The position numbers were made by a program, and so were the translations under genes. Source: Coprobacillaceae bacterium UN01-12pH3A (GTDB lineage: Bacteria > Bacillota_I > Bacilli_A > Erysipelotrichales > Coprobacillaceae). From it: 64,000 nt of DNA. The notes under the pieces were generated by a model that searched no databases, was not told the DNA's origin, and was given only the letters and a program-made list of their open reading frames with translations. Shown in pieces: positions 17,525 through 25,886 of this stretch (position 1 is its first letter; the number at the start of each line of letters is the position of its first letter). The DNA is taken from positions 62,001-126,000 of the forward strand of contig JAQENU010000002.1 of the NCBI GenBank assembly GCA_027676805.1, read 5' to 3'.

Positions 17525-18391
17525 CCAATTTGTATTATTGCCATTTGATAAAGCAAGAACATTTCCTCCACTATATTGAATAGATTCACCACGAATTGCA
17601 TTATTGGGACCGCTGGCATAAATAATACCGCCATTAATAATAATATCTGCTTTTCCAGGTTCTCTGTCACGTGATCCCCCTATCCCATTAGATTGGTTAT
17701 TGGATAATGCTTTGATTATTCCTCCATTAATAGTTATTTGGCAATTTTTATTTCCATTTCTTTCAGCATTACCAATGCCACCGCCATAGTCTCCTCCAAC
17801 AGTATCGATTGTTCCACTATTGATAGTGATAATCCCAGCGCCTTCTGTGTAGCCGCATTTTTGACCGCCGCCTATACCTGCTCCTCTTTTGCCGGTACGA
17901 CAGATGGCTGAACCGCTTCCCTCAATGATTAATTCTGCCATTGTGCCATCACTCGCTTGCGGCACTCCTATAGCAGCATTGTAATCCGACCCTTTAAAAC
18001 TATTTTCTCCTTCTAAAATAAGAGTTACTGATGCCCCCGGTCGAATAAACAAAGGGGATGGTTCTGTATTATCTGTTGAGTAACTCACAATATTTAGATG
18101 ATCTGCAACAATTGTTGTACGTACTCCCGCTTCTACAGTTATTTTATTCGATGTACTATTGCTGCTTGAAATAATATGGTACCCATTAGGATTAACCTCA
18201 GTGATGATATCCCCATCTTTATCATATCCACTGATATGATCCACATCGATGGATATCTTCCCCTTGCTGATATCTAAAACTGTCATCTCACTGTAAGGAT
18301 TTTGCTCTGCTTTCACTACGCTATTCAGCTTTACCGAATAAATCATAGCAAATATGAATACCCCTAACACTATATATACTTTTTTCTTCAT
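17522..18391 (-). CDS. N-terminal part of an interrupted cell-surface protein
   Basis: 289 aa. A signal peptide (MKKKVYIVLGVFIFAMIYSV, cleavage probably after VVKA) is followed by a carbohydrate-binding-type beta-helix region. Its repeated Gly-rich turns include AAIGVPQAS, RGAGIGGGQKCGYT, YGGGIGNAERN and NGIGGSRDRE, each followed by an ITINGG strand. Such repeats occur in large adhesins and surface proteins of gut Firmicutes. Translation ends at TAG, so the product would be secreted without an anchor. Together with the downstream frame the full-length protein would be about 946 aa. Confidence 0.75.
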   Translation of the reverse strand: MKKKVYIVLGVFIFAMIYSVKLNSVVKAEQNPYSEMTVLDISKGKISIDVDHISGYDKDGDIITEVNPNGYHIISSSNSTSNKITVEAGVRTTIVADHLNIVSYSTDNTEPSPLFIRPGASVTLILEGENSFKGSDYNAAIGVPQASDGTMAELIIEGSGSAICRTGKRGAGIGGGQKCGYTEGAGIITINSGTIDTVGGDYGGGIGNAERNGNKNCQITINGGIIKALSNNQSNGIGGSRDREPGKADIIINGGIIYASGPNNAIRGESIQYSGGNVLALSNGNNTNW

Positions 18392-18496
18392 TCCTTATTC
18401 TCCAATCAAAACATAAACATGTATCTATTATATCATTTTTCAATAAATGCTACCACCTCATAACTGCTTTATCATTGAATTATAGAGAATTAAATT

Positions 18497-18540
18497 AAAA
18501 ACGCAGTTTACTCATGAAAGTAATCCTGCGCTCCCTTTTA
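18497..18540 (-). terminator. terminator of the BtrH-like gene
   Basis: CGCAG / CTGCG outer stem (18502-18506, 18536-18540) with an inner TTACT/AGTAA stem, followed on the minus strand by T5. Confidence 0.7.
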
Positions 18541-18576
18541 TTATATGACTCTATTTCTTCATTTAAATATTCTTTC

Positions 18577-19623
18577 TTATTTTACCACTTCTTTTAAAGA
18601 TATATATAATTCTTTTTCCACTCCATAGATTTCTAAAATTGAAGCTGACATCTTTTTTAACAGGGAAGTATCAGCTGTTTGAGATAATTCCCACATATCT
18701 TTGGCGATCTGATCCCATTTTTTAGAAAGCTCGATGAATTTCTGGCCTATAGTAAACAAAGCCTCATCTTCGACTAGAGGAGCTGCTTCTATTAAAAATT
18801 CTCCATACATCTTACGGAAAATCCCGCCGCCCGTTCCACCATCTTTATTTATTTGAAAATAGTTGGCTATACCGGCAGTTTTAAGTTTATCAATATTAAA
18901 CTGCTGCCACTTCAATATTTCCTTAGAGAATTTCATTATACCATTTATCCCTAAAAGCTGTGCCGGAGGATTTAGCATCGTTTCACATGTTTCATGGATT
19001 GCTTCCTTTATAACGGTGGAATCAACTGCTTTATATCCTGTTAAGTCAAATGTCAGAAATTTGTTGTTGGCAGGAAAAGGTCTGTGTGAACTGCTGCGTG
19101 CTTTCTCAATTTCAGTATCATCCACTAAATGATAATCCTGGCATAGCTGCCCTTTGGGAACTCGAATAGGATGGTCATGATTATCTCGGTCACTTAGCCA
19201 AAATTTTTTTAATGATTCATCATAACCGAATAACACGACGGCATGTCCGCCAAAATGACTGTCCCGTTCCATGCCAAGATATTTTAAATAAGGCATATCT
19301 GCATAGATTATCACCGGATGATTGTTATTGATCATCTGTTTTGTCTTTTCTAATACTTTTGCATAGTCCTTTGAACGCTTACATTGAATTGTGATATTTA
19401 AGCGCTTGGCGAGTTTCTTTTCAAATTCAAATACTTTAGTTCTACCATTCACCATTGGTGAATGAGATTGATTGATATATAAGAAAGATAATCCGGAGGC
19501 TATTCCGAAAATCATTTCCTCTGACAGAGGATAGCCATAATACGAAAAAATCTGTTTTAAAGAATTGGTGATGCAATGCTTCCCACCTAGCGGGATAAAA
19601 TTTTCAATAACTTTTTTCATCAT
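18577..19623 (-). CDS. BtrH N-terminal domain / DUF4872 protein
   Basis: 348 aa. The N-terminal half resembles the BtrH_N cysteine-peptidase-like fold: GGKHCITNSLKQIFSYYG with Cys17, GIASGLSFLYI, then GGHAVVLFGYDE and WLSDRD. The C-terminal half fits DUF4872 (NKDGGTGGGIFRKMYGEFL). BtrH is an acyl-transfer enzyme of butirosin synthesis; stand-alone homologs are common in gut Firmicutes with unknown substrates. Cys17, His and Asp could form a catalytic set, which is inferred. It overlaps the MerR regulator by 4 nt, so the regulator probably controls it. Confidence 0.85.
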   Translation of the reverse strand: MMKKVIENFIPLGGKHCITNSLKQIFSYYGYPLSEEMIFGIASGLSFLYINQSHSPMVNGRTKVFEFEKKLAKRLNITIQCKRSKDYAKVLEKTKQMINNNHPVIIYADMPYLKYLGMERDSHFGGHAVVLFGYDESLKKFWLSDRDNHDHPIRVPKGQLCQDYHLVDDTEIEKARSSSHRPFPANNKFLTFDLTGYKAVDSTVIKEAIHETCETMLNPPAQLLGINGIMKFSKEILKWQQFNIDKLKTAGIANYFQINKDGGTGGGIFRKMYGEFLIEAAPLVEDEALFTIGQKFIELSKKWDQIAKDMWELSQTADTSLLKKMSASILEIYGVEKELYISLKEVVK

Positions 19624-20432
19624 GATTCCTTTCCATCTATCTCGTAAGGCAAAAGAATTTCTGTAATATAATTTGCTGGATTCCCATGAAATATCATCCC
19701 CGGACCTTTTGCATAGATTTCTCTTGAAGGGGTTATCATTTTTAAATGATGCGTATTGGCATATTCAAACAGTGCTTTATAGGCTAAATGCAAAGTTTCG
19801 TAACTTCCATAATGGATAGTCCGAATTGCCTTTATTTTAGGAAGCCATTTACATTTTATATTTGAATCTTTTATTTGCTTTTTAATTGGAATACATAGTT
19901 CAATATCTGCTTCTTCCATACACGCTTCATCGTAATAGCAATTAAAATGTCGTCCATTCTTATTATTTTTAACCGCTTTATAAAGCCTTGGCACATAGTG
20001 TTCAAGATCACTGTATTTTCCGGTAAATCGAAATGCGGCAGCAAAAACCGAATCAATCTCAACCGTCTCTATCGGATAAGAATTATCCTTTAACCCTTTA
20101 CCGAATAAAGAAGTGCCTAAATTCATTTTTAGAATCAATTCTTTTTCTTTTGAGATATTCTTTTCAATAATGTTTATTTTTTCTTGCAGGATATAAGCTA
20201 AATCTTCCTCACTTTTAACCACTTCTATACATTCTTTAATTTCCATGATAGAAAAATCCAAAGATCTTAAATACTTAATAAGCATTCCTTTTTTTAAATC
20301 ATCATCCCCATAATAACGATATTGATTTTCCTTATTTCGATAGGATGGCTTTAATAAGTTTTCTTCATCATAATAGCGAAGTGCTTTAACAGTTAATCCT
20401 GTAATTTTAGAAAACTGACTTATTTTATACAT
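19620..20432 (-). CDS. MerR family regulator with GyrI-like effector domain
   Basis: 270 aa from the ATG that follows AAGGAGGA by 4 nt (an extension of 5 codons exists). The MerR HTH and wing span residues 1-70 (MYKISQFSKITGLTVKALRY, then LLKPSYRNKENQYRYY). A coiled-coil dimer helix spans about 75-115. A GyrI/BmrR-type ligand domain spans about 120-270 (AFRFTGKYSDLEHYVPRLY, IRTIHYGSYETL). It probably senses a hydrophobic or cationic small molecule and activates by DNA distortion. Coupled to the BtrH-like gene. Confidence 0.92.
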   Translation of the reverse strand: MYKISQFSKITGLTVKALRYYDEENLLKPSYRNKENQYRYYGDDDLKKGMLIKYLRSLDFSIMEIKECIEVVKSEEDLAYILQEKINIIEKNISKEKELILKMNLGTSLFGKGLKDNSYPIETVEIDSVFAAAFRFTGKYSDLEHYVPRLYKAVKNNKNGRHFNCYYDEACMEEADIELCIPIKKQIKDSNIKCKWLPKIKAIRTIHYGSYETLHLAYKALFEYANTHHLKMITPSREIYAKGPGMIFHGNPANYITEILLPYEIDGKES

Positions 20433-20452
20433 AGAATCCTCCTTCAATAAAC

Positions 20453-20484
20453 ATTATAAACTGTCCCCCGCACCGGAAAGTCAA
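20453..20484 (-). promoter_or_regulatory. MerR-type promoter with 20-nt spacer
   Basis: On the minus strand TTGACT (20484-20479), 20 nt, TATAAT (20458-20453). The overlong spacer is GC-rich and carries an imperfect dyad (ACTGTCCCC...GGAAAGT). This is the hallmark of promoters untwisted by MerR-family activators, and implies autoregulation. Confidence 0.75.
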
Positions 20485-20536
20485 GTTAATTATAGCGTAT
20501 TGATGCAAGGAATAATAGAAATAGAACAACATACTA

Positions 20537-20575
20537 AAAAGCCAGTGTCTTTCGTTAAGAAAAACTCTGGCTTTT
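20537..20575 (-). terminator. terminator of the EIIC gene
   Basis: AAAAGCCAG / CTGGCTTTT stem (20537-20545, 20567-20575) followed on the minus strand by T5. It lies 60 nt after the EIIC stop. Confidence 0.7.
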
Positions 20576-20635
20576 CATCTGAGAATGTTTGATATAACAG
20601 ACTCTGAGCAAAATTTTACGGGACGCTGACAATGA

Positions 20636-21988
20636 CTAAGCTTCGCGAGCGTTTTGTTTATTTGAGATCATTACGAACGGAGTCCATAATAATACTAATA
20701 AGACGATTTCAATAGCTGCCCAAACAGCGGCTTTGATACCTCCGCCTGTTGCCAAGAATGGGAACAAGATTGGCGGTGTTACCCAAGGAGCTGATAATAC
20801 AACTCTTTCAATAATACCTAAATCCATTAATATGTATGAAACGGCACCTAATACAGTTGGACCGATGATGAATGGCAACATGTATACTGGGTTCATTACG
20901 ATTGGTACACCGAATGTGATTGGTTCGTTGATTTCGAATAATCCTGGTGCTACTGAGATTCCGATTACTGTACGTTCTGCTTGTACTTTACTGAAAATCA
21001 ATACGGCAATGATTAATCCGAAAGTTGATCCTGATCCACCAACACGAGTGAAACAGTTCATACCGGCAATAACGTTAGGAATTTCTTTTCCAGTTTTTCC
21101 TGCTTCGAATGCAGCAGTATTTTCTAATAACATTGGTGTTAAGATTGGAGTAGTTACAGAGTTAACGATATTAGCCCCATGTAACCCGAATACCCATAAG
21201 AACGCGATTAAGAATTCAATTAAAATGGCTGTTCCTAATGAATCGGCTACACTGTTTAACGGTGCTGATACGAATTTCTGAATAATTACCCATAAGTTCA
21301 TTCCTGAGAATTTTTCGATATAAATACCAACTGCTACTACTAAGATAACTGTAATGATAGCTGGAATCAATACTGTAAATGATCCGGCTACTGCTGGTGG
21401 TACTCCATCAGGCAATGTGATTTTTAATTTATCGTTTCTTGATAATCTGACAAAGATTTCTGCGACGATAATCGTTAAAATCATTCCGACGAACATTCCG
21501 TTTGAATCCAGTTTGTTCGCTGCTAACCCACCACTGGCTACATCCGCTGTCAATACTTCTACATTTGGTGCTTTGTCAGCCCAAGTATAGTTGTTCGCTA
21601 ATGTCTGCACTGCTGGCGCTAACCCTAAATAGCAAGTTAAGGCTACAACTGAAGTGGCAATCCCATCTCCGTTTAATCCTTTTGCCATTTGGTATCCTAA
21701 TGTTACAACTAACAATACAGCCATCATGTTGATTGACCCTTTGTTTACTGCTGTCATAACATCTTTAATACCTGTAGACGTGATAAAGTTTGTATATCCC
21801 TCTTGAATGGCTACAACATTCAACCCATTCTTTGAGAAGATCCCTTGGATGTTGTTGATCAATACCGCAACCGCACCAACGATTGTAACTGGCATGATAA
21901 CAACGAAGGCATCCCTGATTGCAACTAAGTGTCTTTGTGAACCGACTCTAGCTGCAAGAGGGACGAACTTTTCTTCTAAAAACTTCAT
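20636..21988 (-). CDS. celB: PTS lactose/cellobiose-family EIIC permease
   Basis: 450 aa, about ten membrane segments. Typical EIIC features are the N-terminal FLEEKFVPLAARVGSQRHL, the IRDAFVVIMPVTIVGAV helix, FGLHGANIVNSV, and the substrate-site region ISVAPGLFEINEPITFGVP. It imports and, with EIIA/EIIB, phosphorylates a beta-glucoside such as cellobiose or chitobiose. No EIIA or EIIB is next to it; an EIIA lies about 27 kb away at 48907. GGGAGG site before the ATG. A TGTAA/TTACA palindrome sits in its upstream region. Confidence 0.92.
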   Translation of the reverse strand: MKFLEEKFVPLAARVGSQRHLVAIRDAFVVIMPVTIVGAVAVLINNIQGIFSKNGLNVVAIQEGYTNFITSTGIKDVMTAVNKGSINMMAVLLVVTLGYQMAKGLNGDGIATSVVALTCYLGLAPAVQTLANNYTWADKAPNVEVLTADVASGGLAANKLDSNGMFVGMILTIIVAEIFVRLSRNDKLKITLPDGVPPAVAGSFTVLIPAIITVILVVAVGIYIEKFSGMNLWVIIQKFVSAPLNSVADSLGTAILIEFLIAFLWVFGLHGANIVNSVTTPILTPMLLENTAAFEAGKTGKEIPNVIAGMNCFTRVGGSGSTFGLIIAVLIFSKVQAERTVIGISVAPGLFEINEPITFGVPIVMNPVYMLPFIIGPTVLGAVSYILMDLGIIERVVLSAPWVTPPILFPFLATGGGIKAAVWAAIEIVLLVLLWTPFVMISNKQNAREA

Positions 21989-22032
21989 TCTTCAATTTCC
22001 TCCCTTATTGTTATGGGTCTATAATATCAGCT

Positions 22033-22046
22033 TGTAAGGGATTACA
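22033..22046. promoter_or_regulatory. candidate operator palindrome upstream of EIIC
   Basis: TGTAAGGGATTACA, a 5-bp perfect inverted repeat with a 4-nt centre, about 45 nt before the EIIC ATG. It lies just upstream of a TATTAT -10-like sequence on the minus strand. The binding protein is unknown. Confidence 0.4.
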
Positions 22047-22103
22047 CTCAAATATTTCGCTTTTTGGTACGGGTTTCATTTTCAGGATTTCTTTTCAGAA
22101 ATA

Positions 22104-22139
22104 GAAAAAAATCTCACTCATAATGATAAAGTGAGATTT
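22104..22139 (-). terminator. terminator of the thrS operon
   Basis: AAATCTCACT / AGTGAGATTT stem (22109-22118, 22130-22139), followed on the minus strand by a T tract. Confidence 0.8.
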
Positions 22140-22144
22140 TATAA

Positions 22145-24052
22145 TTAATCTTTATGCTTTTTTGATTGAATTTCTTCTTGAATCATACTTACAAAATCTT
22201 CTAAGCTGACAGTAATCTGCTCCTGTTTACCATAAGCACGGTAAGTTACTGTCTTTTCTTTTACTTCATTATCCCCTAATACTAACTGATATGGGATCTT
22301 ATGCACTTGGGCATCACGAATCTTATAGCCCAATTTCTCATCACGAATATCATTTTCCACACGAATATGGGCTTCTTTTAAAACATTGGCTACTTCTTTT
22401 GCGTAGTCTCCGTGATGTTCATTGCTGACAGCAATCACTTTTACTTGAACCGGTGCCAGCCAAGTTGGGAATGCGCCCGCATAATGTTCAATTAAGATTC
22501 CCATGAAACGTTCCATTGAACCATAAACAACACGATGAATCATGACCGGACGATGCTTTTGACCATCTTCACCAATATAAGTTAAGTCAAAACGTTCAGG
22601 CAAGTTAAAGTCTAACTGAATTGTTCCGCACTGCCAAGTTCTGCCAATGGCATCTTTAATCTTGAAATCCAGTTTAGGTCCGTAGAAAGCCCCGTCTCCC
22701 GGATTTAATTTATATTCAATGCCTTTGTGTTCCAAAGCATTTGCCAGTGCTTTTTCTGCCATATCCCAAATTTCAACAGAACCAATCGCTTTTTCAGGGC
22801 GAGTAGAAAGTTCAATGTGATATTCAAAGCCAAAGATACCGCTGTAGAATTTATCAATGAGTTCAATAACACCAACGATTTCACTTTCAATCTGATCCGG
22901 AGTTAAAAAGATATGTGCATCATCTTGAGTAAAGTTACGTACTCTAAATAACCCATGTAATGCGCCTGAGAATTCATGACGGTGAACAATTCCTAATTCC
23001 CCCATGCGAATCGGGAAGTCACGATAAGAATGCAAATCGTTTTTATACACCAAAATAGATCCGGGACAGTTCATCGGTTTAATCGCATATTCCACATCAT
23101 CGATTTCTGAAGTGTACATATTTTCACGATAGTTGAACCAATGTCCGGAAATTTCCCATAGCTCTTTATTCAGCATGATCGGTGTTTTAATTTCCTGATA
23201 CCCTGCTTTTGCATGTTCTTCATGCCATAGATTTTCTAATTCATTTCTAACCGCCATTCCTTTTGGCAGGAAGAATGGGAACCCGGGACCAAATTCAGAT
23301 AAGAAGAATAATTCTAATTCTTTTCCTAATCTGCGGTGATCACGTTTCTCTGCTTCTTCTAAGAACTTCAAATAATTATTCAAGCCCTCTGCAGTAAAAT
23401 GACTTGTTCCGTAAACACGCTGCAACTGTTTATTATTTGAATCTCCGCGCCAATAAGCTCCGGCTAATGACATTAATTTGAAATGCTTAATATCACTTGT
23501 CTTAGGCAAATGAACTCCACGGCATAAATCTGTAAAGTCTCCTTGTGAATAGACAGTAATTGTTCCTTCTAAATCCTGGATCAGTTCTACTTTATAAGGA
23601 TCCTCTTTAAACATTTCCAAAGCTTCTTCCTTGCTGACTACTTTACGAGTAATAACTTCAGCTTTAGAAGCCAAACGTTTCATTTCCTTCTCAATCTTTG
23701 GCAGGTCGCTTTCTACGATTGCCGGCTCTACATCGACATCATAGTAAAATCCATTTTCAATATTGGGTCCGACACCGAATTTAGCGTCAGGCCATAAGCT
23801 TTTAATCGCCTGTGCCATTAAGTGAGCAGTTGAGTGATTTAAGATATCAAACGCATCGATCATATCATTTGTGATCAATTCCAATTTTGCGTCTTCTTCA
23901 ATCGGTCTGCTTAAATCATACATTTCACCGTTTACCTTTGCGGCAACACTTTTTTTGCGCAGTCCTGAAGAAATGCTTTGTGCGATTTCTCCGGCACTGA
24001 TGCCTTTTTCAAATTCTTTGACGTTTCCGTCTAAAAAAGTTATTTTAATCAT
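22145..24052 (-). CDS. thrS: threonyl-tRNA synthetase
   Basis: 635 aa, full length. Order: TGS domain (residues 1-60), SAD editing domain with HSTAHLMAQAI near residue 73, class II catalytic core with FPFFLPKGMAVRNELE, IKPMNCPGS (zinc Cys) and the motif 2 Arg in RHEFSGALHGLFRVRNFTQDD, motif 3 GSMERFMGILIEHY, then the anticodon-binding domain from about residue 535. It charges tRNA-Thr. It overlaps the GNAT gene by 8 nt and lies in the T-box-controlled transcript. Confidence 0.97.
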   Translation of the reverse strand: MIKITFLDGNVKEFEKGISAGEIAQSISSGLRKKSVAAKVNGEMYDLSRPIEEDAKLELITNDMIDAFDILNHSTAHLMAQAIKSLWPDAKFGVGPNIENGFYYDVDVEPAIVESDLPKIEKEMKRLASKAEVITRKVVSKEEALEMFKEDPYKVELIQDLEGTITVYSQGDFTDLCRGVHLPKTSDIKHFKLMSLAGAYWRGDSNNKQLQRVYGTSHFTAEGLNNYLKFLEEAEKRDHRRLGKELELFFLSEFGPGFPFFLPKGMAVRNELENLWHEEHAKAGYQEIKTPIMLNKELWEISGHWFNYRENMYTSEIDDVEYAIKPMNCPGSILVYKNDLHSYRDFPIRMGELGIVHRHEFSGALHGLFRVRNFTQDDAHIFLTPDQIESEIVGVIELIDKFYSGIFGFEYHIELSTRPEKAIGSVEIWDMAEKALANALEHKGIEYKLNPGDGAFYGPKLDFKIKDAIGRTWQCGTIQLDFNLPERFDLTYIGEDGQKHRPVMIHRVVYGSMERFMGILIEHYAGAFPTWLAPVQVKVIAVSNEHHGDYAKEVANVLKEAHIRVENDIRDEKLGYKIRDAQVHKIPYQLVLGDNEVKEKTVTYRAYGKQEQITVSLEDFVSMIQEEIQSKKHKD

Positions 24053-24581
24053 TTTTATCTTCTCCTATCCAAAAGCGTAAATAAGTCTGTAATTCATCCT
24101 CATCATAATATTCATTTTCTAATTGACCGCCGCATTTCTCAATTGTTTTGCGAGAAGCGGTATTCTCTTTATTACATGTCACTAAGATACGATCGATGCC
24201 TAAATCATGACAGATCATCAATCCCATTTTAAGCATGGTCGTGGCATAGCCTTTTTTTCTTTCACTGGGAGCTACACTGTAGCCGATGTGTCCCCCGCTT
24301 TTTAATAAGCCTTCATTTAAACGATGACGAATATTGATCGTTCCTAATATTTTATTTTCACCTACTAAAAAGTAGGTGGTGGCGGGAACATACCCGTCTG
24401 GCAGATGAACGCCTAAATGGTAGTTCTTCGCTTTTTCTAACCAGTCCTGATAATCTTCATTTTGATGACATCCGCCATCTCCATTGATATAGAATTCTCC
24501 AGCCGCAAATGTTTCTTCCTGATATGCCTTAATCATATCTTTATGCTTCATACTTGGAAATTCTAATACTGCTTCCGACAT
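24045..24581 (-). CDS. GNAT family N-acetyltransferase
   Basis: 178 aa. GNAT motif A is visible as GGHIGYSVAPSERKKGYATTM near residue 100. DRILVTCNKENTASRKTIEKCGG follows, a region typical of acetyl-CoA-dependent transferases of the RimL/YjdJ group. The N-terminal half (GEFYINGDGGCHQNED) is as in uncharacterised GNAT proteins. Substrate unknown. It is the first gene after a threonine-type T-box and overlaps thrS by 8 nt, so it is induced together with ThrRS. It could act on threonine, a threonine analogue or a ribosomal component; this is inference. Confidence 0.9.
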   Translation of the reverse strand: MSEAVLEFPSMKHKDMIKAYQEETFAAGEFYINGDGGCHQNEDYQDWLEKAKNYHLGVHLPDGYVPATTYFLVGENKILGTINIRHRLNEGLLKSGGHIGYSVAPSERKKGYATTMLKMGLMICHDLGIDRILVTCNKENTASRKTIEKCGGQLENEYYDEDELQTYLRFWIGEDKND

Positions 24582-24603
24582 TTAAACCCCTCCTTTTTAA
24601 TAA

Positions 24604-24808
24604 AAAAGAGACTTCGTCAAAGGACGAAATCTCGTGGTACCACCTTTATTTGCATATTGCTATGCCTCAATATCGTAACGTGATCAACGGCCATCTCTTT
24701 CGAGGGCAACTATTAGGGAGTACCTATACATATATTCAAAGACTTTCACCTGCCGTCTTCTCTCTAAAGAAATCTATCTATAGACATATCCTAAATCCTT
24801 GTTTTTAT
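24604..24808 (-). ncRNA. T-box leader (threonine) of GNAT-thrS
   Basis: On the minus strand the T-box core AAGGTGGTACCACG (24646-24633) is followed by a terminator stem GAGATTTCGTC / GACGAAGTCTC (24633-24608) and T6. Upstream elements include AGAGAG and GGTGAAA, like the Stem I bulge and apical loop. The specifier is probably the ACT in GGTACTCC, which fits Thr, but the fold was done by eye. It regulates by tRNA-Thr charging through antitermination. Confidence 0.85.
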
Positions 24809-24814
24809 ACTTTT

Positions 24815-24842
24815 ATTCTAATCTAATTTATGCAATTGTCAA
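24815..24842 (-). promoter_or_regulatory. promoter of the thrS T-box transcript
   Basis: Minus strand TTGACA (24842-24837), 16 nt, TAGAAT (24820-24815), immediately upstream of the leader. Confidence 0.65.
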
Positions 24843-24845
24843 GAA

Positions 24846-25427
24846 TTATGTTTTATAAATCTTTTCACTCTTTATTATTTGCCTGCCCTCACTAAGATAT
24901 TCCCTCCTTTTATAAAAGGCTGTTGAATCCCACCATAAATTCTGATGTAAAAGCAAAAGTGCAGGAACATACAACATCCAAGTCAGATAGACATAAAGGA
25001 CATTTCCGAAAATGTTGAACAGTCCAACACAAAGATCACTTATTAAAAGAATGAAAAAGCCGATTTTTAAAGACGGATGCTTTTTGATATTCCCTAACAG
25101 CATAAAAATATAAATAGCGGCCAGTTTAATCACAATGGGCAGTGGCAGCAGTAAGCCAATACCGATAATAAAATAGCTTTTAATCCCTAAATAGACCCAT
25201 TGCATTAAAATAAAGAAATAAATGCCTAGGATGGGATCTTGCTGATAGGCTAAGAAGTAATCACCGGCAAAAGTCAAAATTAATAAAAAAGACTGCTTTT
25301 TATTTTTCTGAGCAAGGGCAAGTGTGATCAGAAAAAGAGTAATCCATAATTTATTCATATCATTTGTAATATCGCATAAGATGAATATTTCCAATAAAAA
25401 AAGAACCATGATTTTCACTATTTTCAT
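24846..25427 (-). CDS. YhhN-like integral membrane protein
   Basis: 193 aa, about seven hydrophobic segments. LILTFAGDYFLAY and GFFILLISDLCVGLFNI recall the Gly/Asp-containing helices of the YhhN/TMEM86 (lysoplasmalogenase-like) family. The match is only partial, so a substrate is not claimed. The ATG is 3 nt after the VanZ stop, making it the last gene of a four-gene operon (29948 to 24846). The basic C terminus is cytosolic. No terminator is seen; the thrS promoter lies just past its end. Confidence 0.65.
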   Translation of the reverse strand: MKIVKIMVLFLLEIFILCDITNDMNKLWITLFLITLALAQKNKKQSFLLILTFAGDYFLAYQQDPILGIYFFILMQWVYLGIKSYFIIGIGLLLPLPIVIKLAAIYIFMLLGNIKKHPSLKIGFFILLISDLCVGLFNIFGNVLYVYLTWMLYVPALLLLHQNLWWDSTAFYKRREYLSEGRQIIKSEKIYKT

Positions 25428-25430
25428 AGT

Positions 25431-25886
25431 TTAATTATGGTTCATTCGTTTATTCTTTATACGCTTGATAATATAAATCAGTGCAAAACCAACCAGCATT
25501 CCCAAGGAATCGATAAAAACATCCTGAATCTGTCCGCTGCGTCCGGGAACAAATAGCTGATGCAGCTCATCACTGCAGGCATAGATTACGGTAATCAAGG
25601 CAGCATAACGATAAGGCTTTAAAGGCTGAAGTAAAATGACTGCCCGATAAGACAATATTCCTAAAACGAAATAGGAGAACATATGGGCACTTTTACGAAC
25701 GATAAATTGAAGTGTATCCATGATCGGAAGATGAATCAGATCTATCCCGATCCATTCCCCGATTCTAGCCAAAAGCTGACCGCTGGTGCCGCTTGACTGA
25801 TCGCCATTCTGCATTGAAAACATGAAGATTACGCTCATCCATAAAATGATCAGTCCAAAGCGAATATAAATTTTTTTCTTATTCAC
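25431..25886 (-). CDS. VanZ-like family membrane protein
   Basis: 151 aa if started at GTG 25886, which overlaps the serine hydrolase stop. An ATG at 25964 would add 26 hydrophobic residues but lies deep inside the upstream gene. Family features are FMFSMQNGDQSSG after helix 1, RKSAHMFSYFVLGIL, YACSDELHQLFVPGRSGQIQ and DVFIDSLGMLVGFAL. VanZ-like proteins contribute to teicoplanin resistance in the van operon but are widespread with unknown envelope roles. Third gene of the operon. The start codon is uncertain. Confidence 0.85.
   Translation of the reverse strand: MNKKKIYIRFGLIILWMSVIFMFSMQNGDQSSGTSGQLLARIGEWIGIDLIHLPIMDTLQFIVRKSAHMFSYFVLGILSYRAVILLQPLKPYRYAALITVIYACSDELHQLFVPGRSGQIQDVFIDSLGMLVGFALIYIIKRIKNKRMNHN

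Noticed and set aside
20733..21281. 182-aa open frame on the plus strand opposite the EIIC gene
   Set aside because: Mirror of a confidently identified gene; low-complexity Pro/Asn/Thr-rich composition and no ribosome site.
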